DNA from: Liolophura sinensis
Taxonomy: Eukaryota > Mollusca > Polyplacophora > Chitonida > Chitonidae
Length of the DNA: 64,000 nucleotides
Assembly (NCBI RefSeq): GCF_032854445.1
Contig: NC_088303.1
Span: forward strand, 15,817,501 to 15,881,500
Direction: 5' to 3'
Position numbers and translations under genes: made by a program. Within the stretch, counting starts at the first letter, position 1. Each line of letters starts with the position of its first letter. A model generated the notes under the pieces. It did not search any database and was not told where the DNA came from. It saw nothing but the letters and a program-made list of their open reading frames with translations. Shown one piece after another: positions 20,401-33,900 of the stretch.

Positions 20401-23038
20401 CCTACCTGTAATCACACTGGTCACACTTGTATGGTCGATCCTCGGTGTGTCTGTAGCGCAGGTGGTTCCGTAAACCAGAAGGGGTGGGGCAGGTCATGTC
20501 ACAGTATGGGCACTTGTAATGGTTCACTAACAAAGTAAACATCAGTGCAATGAGCATAACTAAAATCTGGCCCACCACTAACTCAACACAAATAACACAA
20601 CATTTTTTTTAATAAATTTGGGCACACTTACCAAAGCAAAATAGTTTTTAGTAGTTTCCCTTCAGGTCTTCAAATCTGAAGTGTGATCCTTAATTTTAGT
20701 CCTCCTTGGTTTACCTGCTTTAAATGTCCACTGTAGTTTCATGCATTTACAGGTATGGCCTCCTAAAACTACACTGGACTACTCACCATGATGCCTCATG
20801 TGATCCCTCAACAACCTCTCTGATGTGAACCGTTTGTTACAGTGAGAACATTCATAACATTGGACTGAAAAAAAATAAAACAGTAGAAAAAAATCTTTAT
20901 GACCACATTTTCACCCATCTCATTTTAAAAACAATATTAACATTGACATATGCCTTGGGAGACCCATAACCCAGTATATGTCACCATTGTTTCATTGCAC
21001 TGACTTTAGTTATGTTGATTTTGAGTCCTTAATAAAATATTCAACTGAATTCAGTCTAGAACAAAGAACAAAAAAAAAAAAAAAGAACTTTTTCACTTCT
21101 TTCACCTGACTCACTGCTTCTGGAAAGCAATCAAACAGATAAATATATACATTAAATGTGTTCCCAAACAGATAATACACAGTCATGTATTTACCTGTAT
21201 TTATAATTATCACCAACACTCTTGTCCAATGAACAAGTACCTAAAAGTAAAAAGTTACCTGTGTTACCTTCCACACTGCCCTGCCTCCTGAGGTGATCAA
21301 GGAACTTGGTCCTGCTGGCAAACAGAGCACCACACACAGGGCAGGCTATCATCTTCTCTTGGGTATGACTCCGCAGGTGCTCTCGTAACTTGTACTTACT
21401 CTTCACTGTCACATCACAACCTGTAATCACACAGCATACAGAGATGTACGGAAAGACTGTAAACACTTCTAAACATGATTATGTTTTTAAATTTTACAAT
21501 GTATAATGAAATACTGTATCTCGTACAAATGTATAACAATATACCACACTCAAAAATATTTCACTTATACAACAATGGCCAGCTTTGTGCCAACAGAAAA
21601 CCGAGCAGACCCTGGGAGAACACTGTTACTAACAACATACAAGGGCTGAAACACATACGTCAGATGTTCATATATGTACCATTAATATAAAATCTCAGAA
21701 ACAGCTAAACAACAACCAGCATTTTGCTAAACTTTGTTTTTGGAAATAATGTCCATTATAAATTTTGTTTATAACAAACCTGAACTATAAGTCAAGGGAG
21801 ACAACTCTGTGACTTGAAAAATTGCACATTCTCTTATCTCACCTTCCCACTGACACCTGCAACCTCCTGGAACATGGTTACCATCTGGATAGTTGGAGGC
21901 ATGCATGTCCATGTGCATGTAGAAGTACTCAGGGTTATCATACACCACCTGTAAAATGAAGACAGCAACAGTAAAAGAAATGTAAATCTCCAAGTAAATA
22001 GTCTCAAATAAATGCTGTTGTGGACAAAATGGGTTGTTCCATATTGCCAACATCACACAAACTTCAAATAGAGCTACAGAATATTTTGGCTACATAAAAG
22101 TAACAAATAGATACTGAAAGTATTTAACTTATCAAAAAACAAAAAAAAAACACAAAAAACAGATCATGTGATGCCACCATCTGCCATTAACAGTTTTCTT
22201 GGTCAAACTTTCTCATTTTGACACACACACCTCACACATACTCCAGCCACAATGTAGTCTCTCTGGGAGTTCTGGTATGAGGTTTCTACTCTGTCCATCC
22301 ATCTGACAAGGCGTCAGCTTACTCTTCTCCACTACGGCTGTTCCCACATTTTTTATTTTCACATGGAAAGCATGGAAGTACACGTGTCGATTGAAGTCTG
22401 TGGTCTGTCCTGATACATGGGAGCCACACTCTCTCCATTTACATTCAAACAGACCTGGATGTCAATGTTAAAAAAAAACACAACCTGTTAGGAACATCAC
22501 TGAAACAGAAACGCTAGGACTCTGACAATCCTAATTAATCTATGATGGGATTATTACCATAAGCAATACCATTGTATCTTGACAGGCATGAATTTATGTG
22601 ACTTTGTGAAGGAAAAGGATTCAGATATTTTATCGAACGCTGATGGTAGATCGTTGAAAAAACAATTAACAAAACAAGCCCTCCACTCTTGGTCCCTGGC
22701 TGCACAGACACTCAAATCTAGGCAAGGCCAGTTACCTTACAGGACAACCCATTAGACATTTTGCCAAACATGACCCACATCAATTTAATACTGAAATGTC
22801 CTATCATCTTTGGTGCATCTGGGTTGGGTTCCAATATTATTCTTCACTGAACTGACTGTAGAATACCTGATTGATGTCCATTCCATGTCTTGTAGTAGTC
22901 GCTGATATGATTTGTCATATGTTTGATGAACGTCTGCATGGAGACAAAAGACTCTATGCATTCTCCCCATTCACAGCGAAGTCTCTGATCCCCCAAATCC
23001 ACAGCCACCCCTTTTGCCTTTACCTTCTTTGGAGGCAT
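17479..23038 (-). CDS. HINFP: Histone H4 transcription factor (HINFP), complete
   Basis: Nine exons: 22867-23038, 22231-22454, 21843-21948, 21268-21420, 20787-20864, 20406-20526, 19539-19677, 18909-19033 and 17479-18361. All junctions are GT-AG and in phase, giving 2001 bp and 666 aa. HINFP is a nuclear zinc-finger factor that activates histone H4 genes at S phase together with NPAT. The start [10 protein letters not shown] leads into finger 1 (C22-x4-C27-x12-H40-x3-H44). About ten C2H2 fingers follow, in the order and spacing of vertebrate HINFP, including [27 protein letters not shown] (last His replaced, as in the human protein), [19 protein letters not shown] and [14 protein letters not shown]. 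The diagnostic motif after the fingers, [12 protein letters not shown], is present. The last 270 residues are Ser/Gln/Thr-rich and poorly conserved. Introns hold family A SINE pieces. Identification is secure. Confidence 0.96.
18429..18665 (-). mobile_element. SINE in HINFP intron 8
   Basis: Begins TTTATTTGATTGATTGGTGT and TACTCAAGAATATTTCACTT as in family A. The middle is shortened, and the distal part has a B-box-like GTTGGATTCGAGCTTGTGAC, so it may be a chimera or diverged subfamily. Confidence 0.65.
21537..21628 (-). mobile_element. SINE family A fragment in HINFP intron 3
   Basis: ACTCAAAAATATTTCACTTA, ACAATGGCCAGCTTTGTGCC and AAAACCGAGCAGACCCTGGG are diverged forms of the family A core. 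Tail and head are absent. Confidence 0.6.
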
Positions 23039-26000
23039 TTTTGGTCTGCTTCACACCTCACTGCAACTGACCATTCATGAAAATAAAACATGGCCATGTT
23101 CATAACAGTTTAGTTTAAAATTGTGTTGTAACTGATTGTTCACGCTGAAAAGTAGAGATCTGTCAGTTTTCATATATACCGATGCCTGAGTGCTGAACAG
23201 CTCAGTGTTTAGCTCTCCAATGTTAACTGGACACCCAAATTGTCAACTTCGAGTAAACTAACTACATGCCGTAGATTGAGAAATACTTTGGATACACTGA
23301 ACTTCTAGTCACAGATGTTGCAATGCGCTTGAGTTGTAAAGAACAAGCTGCAGCCCATGAAAACTCTCGACTTTACATATCTGTATGGTTAAATCCACAT
23401 CATAACATTTCCCCATGCAATCGCCCCACACAATTTTGTAATGGTAATCTAATAACCTAATCTAATCTGAACGGCTGAGTATAATTTGAGGAATCTCCTC
23501 GTTAATGATCTTCCTGTCAGCAAGGTTGATACTTGTAACCACCCTTGCTTGACTGTACATATAAAAGCCTTTAGAATCCTACTCTTTCAACACCCAATGG
23601 CACTGTGGCGCGTGCTTCCTTGTTTCGAAGCAAATGCATGGAAGTTCAGATCTGATTTATTCCTTGACACATCATTATACAACATCAACAGGTAGTGCTA
23701 TGATGATGTGCAGGGTGTTATTTTTCTTGTGCCTGCAAGAAAATAAATTTATTCCATACGCCATATACTTCTCACTACAGCCTCATCCCACGTTGTTTTT
23801 AATTCCTGTCAGTGTTAATTTGACCATGAATCATGCAAATTTATGAAGGAAAGTTCAGGGCTTTGAAGAGTTAATATGGCTCCATGAATCAAGGTAGATG
23901 ATGTCAGACATTGCTAGATGCCATAAACAGACTTTCAAAGTTTTTCTTTTCTAGCAGGGATGTTTTAGTCTCTATTTAGAGTACCATAATTTTGCTCTAT
24001 CAGAAATGAAGTCAACTATGAAATATGGAGTCTACAAGTTCAACTGTTGGTGATCATTCAAGTATTCATGTGACGCAGTTTAAACGATGAGGTAAATGGC
24101 GGCTGTCTTAATCACTGGTGACAGCATAGCCTAGTGGCTTTTTTGCGAGAAACAGAGAACTGTGGGTCAATGGGAAAAGTGTATGTCACAATGTGGATTT
24201 GACTTAGAGCTTTAAGGTAAGTGGAGAGTTTAGTCAGGCTGCAACCTGTTCTCTGACTAGAGGTTCAGCAGCCATTATTATTGTGCATCTAAATATATCT
24301 CGACATACTAGTCAGTTAGCCAAGGATCTCAGCTGTGATGCAGTTAGGCGTAGATCACAGCCAAGGAGTCTTCCTGGTTAAAATATTGCTACTCAAGAAG
24401 AGCAATAAAAATCTGAGCAAAATGACGAATACATCCCTTAGCTGGACAAAACACCAATAAATTATGTTCATCAAGATATTCTCCATTCCTCTGCCAAATT
24501 TTTTCCACATTCTGTAGATTTTATGACCAGTAAATCCAAGATAATCCACAGTTGTGATTTGCTATCAAATGTCATGCTGACATCATGATACGTGACCTAA
24601 TAAATCAGGTTGTTGCTCCCTGCGCATGTGTGGTTGACCCTACACTTTGACCCAGATTTTAAAAACATCGCAGTGCTTCGCGACCTGCTAAATATGAGCT
24701 TATTTCAGACTTTGGATGGGATTTACAGGAGAATGGTATTGTAAAGGCAAGTAGTGATTGTGGCAAAATGTGCCTAAATATTTTAGCTTTCAGAACTGCT
24801 GTGTGTTATGCGTATTCAGGATGAATCTAACTCATATGCATCAGAATCGAACGACGGGGTAGCTCTTTGAGAGCATTACACTAGAATCAGGACCAAATAG
24901 GTCTCAGGCTAAGGGTGGCCAACAGTCCCCACATATCAGCATATATATGCCACCCTTAGACCGAGGTCTAGAGCTGCTATTCAGTGTACTGGTACTCAGA
25001 CTACCAACTTCTCATGTGTGAACCTCAATGAAACAAGGCTATTATGATTCTGCGATTGCGCAGACGATTTGAATTAGAGTAAAGCAACAAATTGAGCAAA
25101 TTCACCATCAGTTCCCCTGTTTTGATTTCTCCGCAGATTTTGTTGCTTGACACTTGCGCTTTCGTTCACCCAGATGGACTATTTTATAAGAATGAGATGT
25201 TTGGTTATGACAACGGTCATACCAGCTAGGAAAAAAATTTACATGATTTAATTTTGCGACGAATTTATTCAGTCTAAGGTGAACACTTAATATGTTACCT
25301 GTGATTAATGTTTTAACAATGTAAAGGGGATCCAAACGCCAGTTCAACTTCATAACTATAACACAACGCTCGACACATTTGACTACCGTTGTCAAAAAAA
25401 GAAAATGTCTCCAGTACGACAGTCTTGCGAAACGTCGATTCCCTCCTCAATACATCTTTGATTGTCAAACTATTAATGTAAATACATTGTTTACTGAACC
25501 TTCAATCTAACCATGCATTCTTTGATTCATATGTTTTGTTAGTTGTTGTGAATTTTGCTTTAAATTCGCCAACATTTTCACTAACACACTTACCGTGAAC
25601 TTGCAGACAACTCCTTTGCTAATACAGTTTCTACCTCCAAACGCAGGAGAGCTACTGGAATGAGCTGTCAGTTTTCGCGGGATATTTCGCAGTTGGGACA
25701 ATGTCAACGTTAAAGTTCAATCCTGCGAATGGGTTACGTCTATCCGTCGTAAACATACCGATTTGTATAATTAAGTGCATGTTCATTCATGCAGTCTGGG
25801 ACCATTATGTAATATTACCGTTTTCAAATTAAAGCTAGTGAAAAGAGTTAAGCCCTAATTAATTAAGTGATCAAGGCCCTACTAAATTTGACTCCAAAGC
25901 CCATAGGCCCTTTGGGCCGAATGCAGAAGGGCCTATTTTAAGGGGAATAAACTAAGGGAAAAAGAGAGGCCTTTATAGCTTAGTCCAGATATAACTTCTC

Positions 26001-26504
26001 TGTTACACCACAGTTGGCATGCATGATGCATAAAGCTGGTGAAAGAAAAAACTGTTGTGTAACGTTATTCCAGGAATAAGACGGTGGTATGCATACACAG
26101 ACCTAACGATTAAATACCTCAACTTAGGCTGCATTCTGTGGTGTAAATCCGACAAATTTGTTGGTGTAGGCCTAATTTATTCTAGGGACTAATATAACAG
26201 TTAACAATATCTGCTACATTAATCCCAGTTTGTACGTACATGTACCAAAGGAGGTACGAAGGATTAAGGAGTGGAATAAAACCGATTGCATTACTGAAGG
26301 TGGCATTTACAAATTGGTGTCCTGCTGAAGGGATGCTGCCTGGGCCTAAATCATCGATACTGGTACCGGTAGTGAAAATTATTCTGCGAAAATCTCTTCA
26401 TTCTTGAACTGATAGACGAAAATAAACAAAGACAACACTCTCGGCGAAGGCTGTTTTTTTTTTAAACACATATGCATGTTGACGGCGACAATTATACATT
26501 TATT
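23039..26504. other. Upstream of HINFP, no gene called
   Basis: Should contain the HINFP promoter, but I see no clear TATA box. A minus-strand frame at 25564-25707 ends in a strong donor (ACG|GTAAGTG), and another at 25280-25395 is followed by a GTAACA donor. Their phases do not join and neither has an ATG in frame, so they could at most be untranslated 5' exons. Confidence 0.4.
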
Positions 26505-26835
26505 TTATAATTGTTTAACGCCATATTCAAAAATATTCCACTGGAGTAACTGAGGTATACCATGCATCGTGGTAATTTACTGATCATGAACTTTCTGACG
26601 TATGACATGGCAAATATAGGCCAATGATGGTAGAAGAAATGTCGTTTTAACGAGCCTTAGACCATGCAAACGGCATGTAATATGGAAGCTCGTCAATTCA
26701 TCGGCAGCTTGTAAGTCCGCCGAGCATGCAGTCAGAGAAGAGAAGCTACAAATTCTCTATGCATGACGGGGTTTGAACCGGCATCTTGTCCTAGCCACTG
26801 AAAGACAGGCGTCTTAACCGCTCGACCACGACCAA
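26505..26835 (-). mobile_element. SINE family C, full length, tRNA-Leu/Ser-like head
   Basis: On the minus strand the head reads GGTCGTGGTCGAGCGGTTAA (A box) and, further on, GATGCCGGTTCAAACCCCGT (B box), a tRNA-type polymerase III promoter. The body contains CAAATATAGGCCAATGATGG and ACTTTCTGACGTATGACATG, and the 3' end is AT-rich with TTTATAATTGTTTAACGCCA. TAATATGGAAGCTCGTCAAT within it recurs at 27168-27187. Confidence 0.8.
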
Positions 26836-29800
26836 CTCCACACCGTATGATTATTCAGATCTGATGGTTTATATGTGTGTCAGCCACATCTAACAAATGA
26901 ATGGCTATACTTCCTCGCCACTTACACTTCAATTCCACAGAATAAGGCTACCGATATATACGCCGTGGAATAAGCTTATGTATGGTCACACGTCATTATA
27001 TGCATAACGATTTTTATACACTAAGAAGAAAGGAATAACAATTCTTTCAATAGCCTAATCCACAACAACTGTAAGTAGGATTTAAACTGCGTCTGATTTT
27101 AAAAGCAAATTCAAAAGACTCCATGCAAGGTGTCAAGACGGAAGTGATACGGAAATATTCATGCATGTAATATGGAAGCTCGTCAATTCCTGGTTTTCTG
27201 GAGACAACCTGCATAAATACAGCCGTTACCATACCTGACCTGAAATATCACGCTGTATACTCCACGTGTCGTGATTTCTGACACTATATAATAGTCCCAT
27301 GTAATACGTAGACTAATCTCACGGGCCTACTCTCGAGAAGACAATCCAACCCGGCTGTCCTCCAAACAAAACGATACCAGTTGACCGGATGATTCGTTGC
27401 GGCGGACTGTAAAGCAACGAGCGAGTTCATGCAACGTATATACCTCGCATCCCTCTAACAGAGATTGTGATAATGATACGGTAAATACAGATATATAATA
27501 AATACGTTTGTTGCAAGGATGGGCAGGTATTTTCTTGTGAATCTGAAGATTTTATAAACGACTGTAGAACTGAGAAAAAAAAAAGACAACACAAACTCGT
27601 GTGGAATTCATTTATTTCACCTCCAGGATTCCAATGCATAATGGCAAGTTAATTATATGCATGTACAAGCAGAGCTGCTAAATTTCTTTATACATGCTCA
27701 GTCCTCGTCAATTATTCATATGACCTACATGTGGAAAAAAAAAAAAGAAAACTACATTTCGGTCATCCTCAGACAAACACACGTTTCATCTGGAGTGTAG
27801 AGCGATATATACTGATACATGTATTTTATCTGCCAATATTATTAAACTGTGTATATATATATATTTTCCAATTAATTTGCATCATGATAAAATCACCAAG
27901 ACACATCGTCCTTTTACTACAATGCAATCATACCCGGAATATTGCAATGTGCCTCATTTCTACAACTGGGCAATTAACAATTACAGTATACACATTCCAA
28001 ATTGCTTTCATAAAAATATGCCTTACACAGCATGTACTGGTATTACATTTAGCACATTATATTTTTCCACCTTTAAAAACCTTCAGCTGCGCTCAGATAG
28101 AAGAGCATTCAGTAATAGCATAATAATAAAACAAGAAAGTAAAGAATAAATTAAAATTTGGCAACAAAGGGAAAATACTAGACAAGTATATATCAACAAT
28201 ATAAAAGGAAGAAAGATAACAGTCAATAATATTAAAGAGTAATACCATGATATCAATAAATAACAAAGGACAGAAGCCTTCTGGGTACTATTTCCAGAAG
28301 TGCTGCAATCAGCTTAATTAAAATCATAAACATACAGCGAAAGTGATAGTCATTATTAAAGCGATCTGGGTTTATTAAAAAAAGGTTACGATAACAAAGG
28401 AACACCCCACCCACCCACCCAAAACGATTCTGTGCATCAATATGCAGTAGAAAATACATGTAACCAATGACTAGATTGTTGATTTACCTATTTTATTTGG
28501 CCAAAGATGATCATATTATCAAGTGGCACACTTATTATTCTCTTCCCAAGAAATTCTCTTTGGAACCTTTACTATGCATGTTTGTTTAAACATTTCCCTT
28601 TTCAAATATGGATTCAAGTTAATTGGTATTTGAATAAAAAACATAGCAGTATAATATTGTTCAAGGACCCACTGAGATATTTGGTTTGTATTTGTGACGT
28701 TTTGAAATGATGTGGTAGTATATATGTTTGTGTACATAGAATAACAAATGAGCCTTCTCAACTTTCCACATCTTTATGTTCCGCCTGCAGTTTTGAACAT
28801 CTTGGAATCATGAAATTTCATGAAAAGAACAAGATGTTTAAAACTGCAGTGGGAATACAAAGACATTGACAGTAGAGGAGGCTCATTTGTTTTTGTATCA
28901 TTTCTCCACATCAGAAAAATCCTACTTTTATACCTAAATCTACCTACATAGATCACTCAAGTGTACTCACCCACACTGCCACTATCCCCAAAAAGCAATC
29001 AAGGATAAATTCACAGTCTGCTTACTTAATCCATTCATTATACATAAATGTTGTTCAATTTGGGGAGTCCAGATGTAATACATGTGGTCTGGGCTTACTA
29101 TGATAGAACCGGACTGTTTGCTGGTGGTGATTCAGTAAGAACAGAAGTACACCAATAGATATTTATATGTACTTGTGGTAACACTTTGTTGCTTCACAGT
29201 AAATACTATTTATTACTATTACTCCAAAATAGAAGAAAAATAAAAGCAAAAAATAAAATTCAGCAAAAACAAACCAATAAAATGAAAAGTACACACATTA
29301 AAAACATCATTTTCATAAGAAATAATCTGACTACAAATTCATGCATCAATGTATACCACTACATAAGGTCCTCAATGAAAACGACAGTTATGAATGAATA
29401 AAACATCTCCTATCTGCCAATTCAGGTTATATACATGTAATTTCATATTTGAATCACAGAGCAATGCCAGAAAGCAATTCTGTATCCATGGAATATGGTG
29501 CATTGGTACTGTTTGGTTGTTTGGTTGTATGGTTGTTTGGTTGCATAGCACAGCTTGTGAAGACTACATATCATCCCATTGATGTATGAAGAACTTGGTG
29601 ATGCTATGTGGTTATACATGTTGGTTAGCACCTGAAGTAGGAAGTGTCCATGGAGACAACGGTAAGGGGTACATCTAGCACAAATACATGCACCTTTTGT
29701 ATAGAATAAATTTCACAGAATTAAAGCATTTTAGTGCATTTTAATCAGTCAACAAATCGAACAAAAGATGAGGTATGCCTGAAGGAAGTTTAATTTGGAC

Positions 29801-30511
29801 TAGTTCTCAGAGAAAGTAAAGCTCAGGTAATTTTTTTCCTTTCTTACACACTGAAAAAACTTGACTGATAAGGCTTTCAAAGCTGCAAGCAATTAAACAA
29901 CTTCATCAAAATTTAACTCCAGACAGGTAGAGAAGATGATTTACCATCAGATATAGTTGTCATAGTAACACCTCACTGCACAACATTTAGGTTTGTAAAA
30001 ATTTAGAGCCTGTTTTAAACATTTTGAATAGGCTGAAAGATATGCAAGAAACTGTTCTGTGTAAAAAAAAATGTTTATAACAGCAAGTTGTCTAAATTAA
30101 TAAATGAAATCCAAAATATGTGACAGGTAGGAGAATAATAGCCATACCCGAAACACAAACTTACATTCTAAGTACATGTAGATGACTGGCCTTCACAGAC
30201 AAGAATCATAAAAATTTTCGGAACAACTGATTCTGACAGCAGAGATAGATTATTTTGACTGACAACAGCCAATGAGTAGACACTGATATATATACTTTGG
30301 ATGAAACATCATAAATATGTTACGAGGTAAATATATCTTTCAGATTGTACAATTTGCAAATGCAACGGCTTATACAGTACACTATAATAAACCTGTACTG
30401 CTATACTAAGTACAATACACATGCATGAAGCTTCTAATCTGTCAGTGAATATTACATAATTTCAGTACACTGTCAGGATACCAGATGCTCACACAAACAG
30501 AGGACCAACAT
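26836..30511. other. AT-rich spacer downstream of the membrane-protein gene
   Basis: No open frame with protein-like composition. The word ATGTAATATGGAAGCTCGTC occurs at 26673 and again at 27166. A small GGTTGTATGGTTGTTTGG microsatellite lies at 29510-29543. Part of the right side may be 3' UTR of the minus-strand gene ending at 30943. Confidence 0.4.
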
Positions 30512-30575
30512 ATATTTTATTTATGCTTTATGTCTTATTCAAGAATATTTCAGGCTCACTAATAAGCAACCATAC
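30512..30575 (-). mobile_element. SINE family A tail fragment
   Basis: TTTTATTTATGCTTTATGTC and TTATTCAAGAATATTTCAGG are diverged family A tail and core. It is only about 60 bp long. Confidence 0.45.
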
Positions 30576-30634
30576 CATGTCTCGGTACGCATACCTGAAA
30601 ACTTTAGAGCCATAAATTGGCTGTATTTATTTGT

Positions 30635-30742
30635 GAAATTGGTTGGTGTTTTATGGCATACTCAGGAATATTTCACTTATGCAATGACAGCCATCATTTT
30701 GGTGGAATTAACCAGACAGAGCCCGAGGGGAAACCCATGATT
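30635..30742 (-). mobile_element. SINE family A, 3' half
   Basis: GGTTGGTGTTTTATGGCATA, CTCAGGAATATTTCACTTAT and CAGACAGAGCCCGAGGGGAA. No tRNA head. Confidence 0.75.
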
Positions 30743-30942
30743 TCATTGGTCAAGGATCAGTTGAGTGGATCAAGGCACTGTTGGGATCAAGAAAGTATAG
30801 TAATCCCTCATAGTGAGAAATTTGCATTCAAAGTCATAATTTAAAACACTGATGAACAAAGGTAATTGGTTTTACAAAAGTACTCTGTGAAGATACACTA
30901 GCAAGGCTGATACATGCTTAGTTTTCACTGTAAAATAATACG

Positions 30943-33900
30943 TCATTGTGACTGGCTGAGATCGGGATTTACATTTCCACTTCGCTGACTTTGAGTGGAA
31001 CCCCGTCTTGATCTGGACTGTGTCAAAATGGAGTTATCTGCCCTTTGGTGAGGAACCAATCCAACTGTTTTTACCATGATAGCTTGACCCAAAATCGAAG
31101 CGAAGTATGTATAGCTAAGCAGCATCTGAAAGGAGAGTAAATAGAGGTACAGAAACCCTGTTATTTATTTGAAACATCTGATAATTGTTTAATTGCATAC
31201 GCAAGAATTTTTCACTTTTACCGGTTGTCAGGTCAGTTTATGGTTGAGGAATGCTGACTGACTGTAGTAAACCACTGACCTTTGGCAAGTTACTGACAAA
31301 TGTCCCACGTCTGTAACTTTCTAAAGTTTCATGTGACTTGGAAACATACACACAATACTAGTGTGAAAGACAAGTGATCTTCAACAAACAGAAGAACCAT
31401 GCAAACGACCACATCAGTGTTGTTGACTAGGTATGACCAGGTACAGCCGGGGAGGAAGCCAGCATGAGCTGGACTTGAACTCACAGTGACCACATTGGTG
31501 AGAGGCTCCTGGGTCATCACGCTGAGCTAGCGCGCTAACCAACTGATGCATGGAGGCCCACCGTACCAATTTCGGTCAAATCGGGTGAACGGCATCACAT
31601 TGACCTGCTTAATTTATTTATTTATTTGATTGGTGTTTTATCCCGTACTCGAGAATATTTCACTTATACGACGGCGGCCAGCATTATGGTGGGTGGAAAC
31701 CGGCCACAGCCCGGGGGGAAACCCACGACCATCCGCAGGTTGCTGCCAGACCTTCCCACTTACAGCCGGAGAGGAGGCCAGCATGAGCTGGACTTGAACT
31801 CACAGCGACCGCATTGGTGGGAGACTCCTGGGTCATTGCGATGCGCTAGCACGCTAACCAACTGAGCCACGGAGGCCCCGACCTGCTTAAAGCAGACCTT
31901 ATCTTTGAAATCCACAGAAATTTTGTAAGGAAATATCGAATAAAGGTCAGTGTCAATGGTTGTAAAAGGTGCATAAATGTCTTAGCTTGCAGACAGACCA
32001 TGCATTGTGGATTTGGATATTAAGTATTGCGTATGCAGCAAGATTTGCTGATAGGGTAGCTGAATACAGGCACAATGTCATAAAAGGGTGAACACGTCGT
32101 CCGAGCTAGGGGATGGCAGCGGTCTTCGCGTATCAGTAAATATAGGCCATCCTTAGATTGGATTTTCAGAAATAGTATATCTTGAAAGAGTGCCCATCAT
32201 CTGTATAAACAGAGTGACATTTCCAATGACAGGCAAGGAAAAAAACATTAAATGAAATAAAATAGAATAACTTGGCATATGTATATACACGAAAAAAGAA
32301 TTTCGGTCGCAGCCTTTTTGAAGGGTCAGTCGTGTAACATCAAACATATAATATTTTAAATTTGGCCTAAGGGGCATAAAATGTGCTCATTAATCAGTGA
32401 GATAAATCAAATAAGTTTACGTATTTGTGGTTTTAAAGATTACCCTCAGATCACATTAACCAAACTGGAGCTGTATGACAAATAATGTTTTTTGCAATCA
32501 AACATTCGCTAAGAGTTAACCGAATATTCTTACCTGTAGGGAAACCATCAAATAGTTATACCAAGCATTTGGTAATACAATTGATGAACCTAAGAGAAAC
32601 AAGAAGAAAGTAAGTGTAAATCAAACAGGCTTAAAGCTCAGGTGAAAGAGTGCAAAAAGTTAGCTGTAAACGTGGTCTTTTTTTTCTTTGATATTTCTTT
32701 GAAGAGAGAAAGACTCCTGAGAATAATTTTTGTATGGTGGGTATTTGGGGCCATGTCTTGGTACATACTGTCTTTGCGTAATAATGTTATAAATGAGGAC
32801 GTAACATTTGTTGAAAAATATATTTGCATACAATTTGGTCTTTTCAGCTAACAAATGTGTGCAACCTGAATTACATCAAATTTATATTTTTTGTATGTTC
32901 ATAAATATGATAATAATTCAGATTATATGTATGTGATTGGACATACACAACAAATTTACGTTCAAATAAATTTATTAGACATGCATCACATCCTTATTTA
33001 GAACATCATTATGCAATGGCAATATGTACCAAGAGGTCTCAAATACCTTCCATTCAAAAATACTGTCTTTCTCCTAAAAGAAAAAGTAAAAACAAAAATA
33101 CTTGCAAATACGTTTTCATGCTATTTCATCTGATCTTGGCATCATTTTTGACCAGAAATTATAAAGCATTTCATGTCAAGGGAGAAACGTGACCTTGAGA
33201 ATAAAATAACAGATTGTGTAGGAGTGCAAATAAGAGTAATACCTTGGTTTGGCAAAAAAAGACATGCTGTAACATACCACAGAGTGTTCCTGTAGACACA
33301 GAGAAAAACAGAAATCTGCAGTAAGATTCAGCCAACAAGGTGGGATTTTGTATTGCACCATCTGCGATAAATTTCCACCCATTCACCTGTAAATTACAAT
33401 GTAACAGAGACTGACATCTATAAATTTGCCTTCTAAAGCAAACGAGCTGAACATATTACAAAACATATATATACAACCAAGATTCTATCTATTAACAGTA
33501 GAACTGGAAATGGAAAAAATCCAGTTGCTTAGTCTTTTTTTATGATGCACATCAAAATGCAAAGTGACAAAACTAAGATTTGAATCCACATCACATCATA
33601 CACGAGGGTGTAGATACATGTACTGTAGTTACATGATTACCTTATTTCTTCTCAAATTTGGGACACCTGGTCTGCTCATTTTAGCCAATATATATGTAAT
33701 TCTAGACGGAATATTGAGTCTCTTTTTCACACATGGTCAGACCATCTAATGAACAACATACTCATATCTTTACTTTTCCAATAGGCTGGTAAAGAAATGT
33801 AATATTCTACTTTCAACACTACTAATCTCTGTCGCAAATTTTAGAAGAATTAGGGTATGTTTTTATTGAAATGAGGGGCTATTTCCCATGCACTAGCGAC

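Noticed and set aside
25108..25707. Two minus-strand frames with good donors upstream of HINFP as a small gene
   Set aside because: The phases do not match across the putative intron (joining gives a stop within a few codons) and there is no in-frame ATG.
31790..31879. Functional tRNA gene
   Set aside because: A and B boxes are present, but the sequence cannot fold as a full cloverleaf with matched acceptor stem; it is the SINE head.
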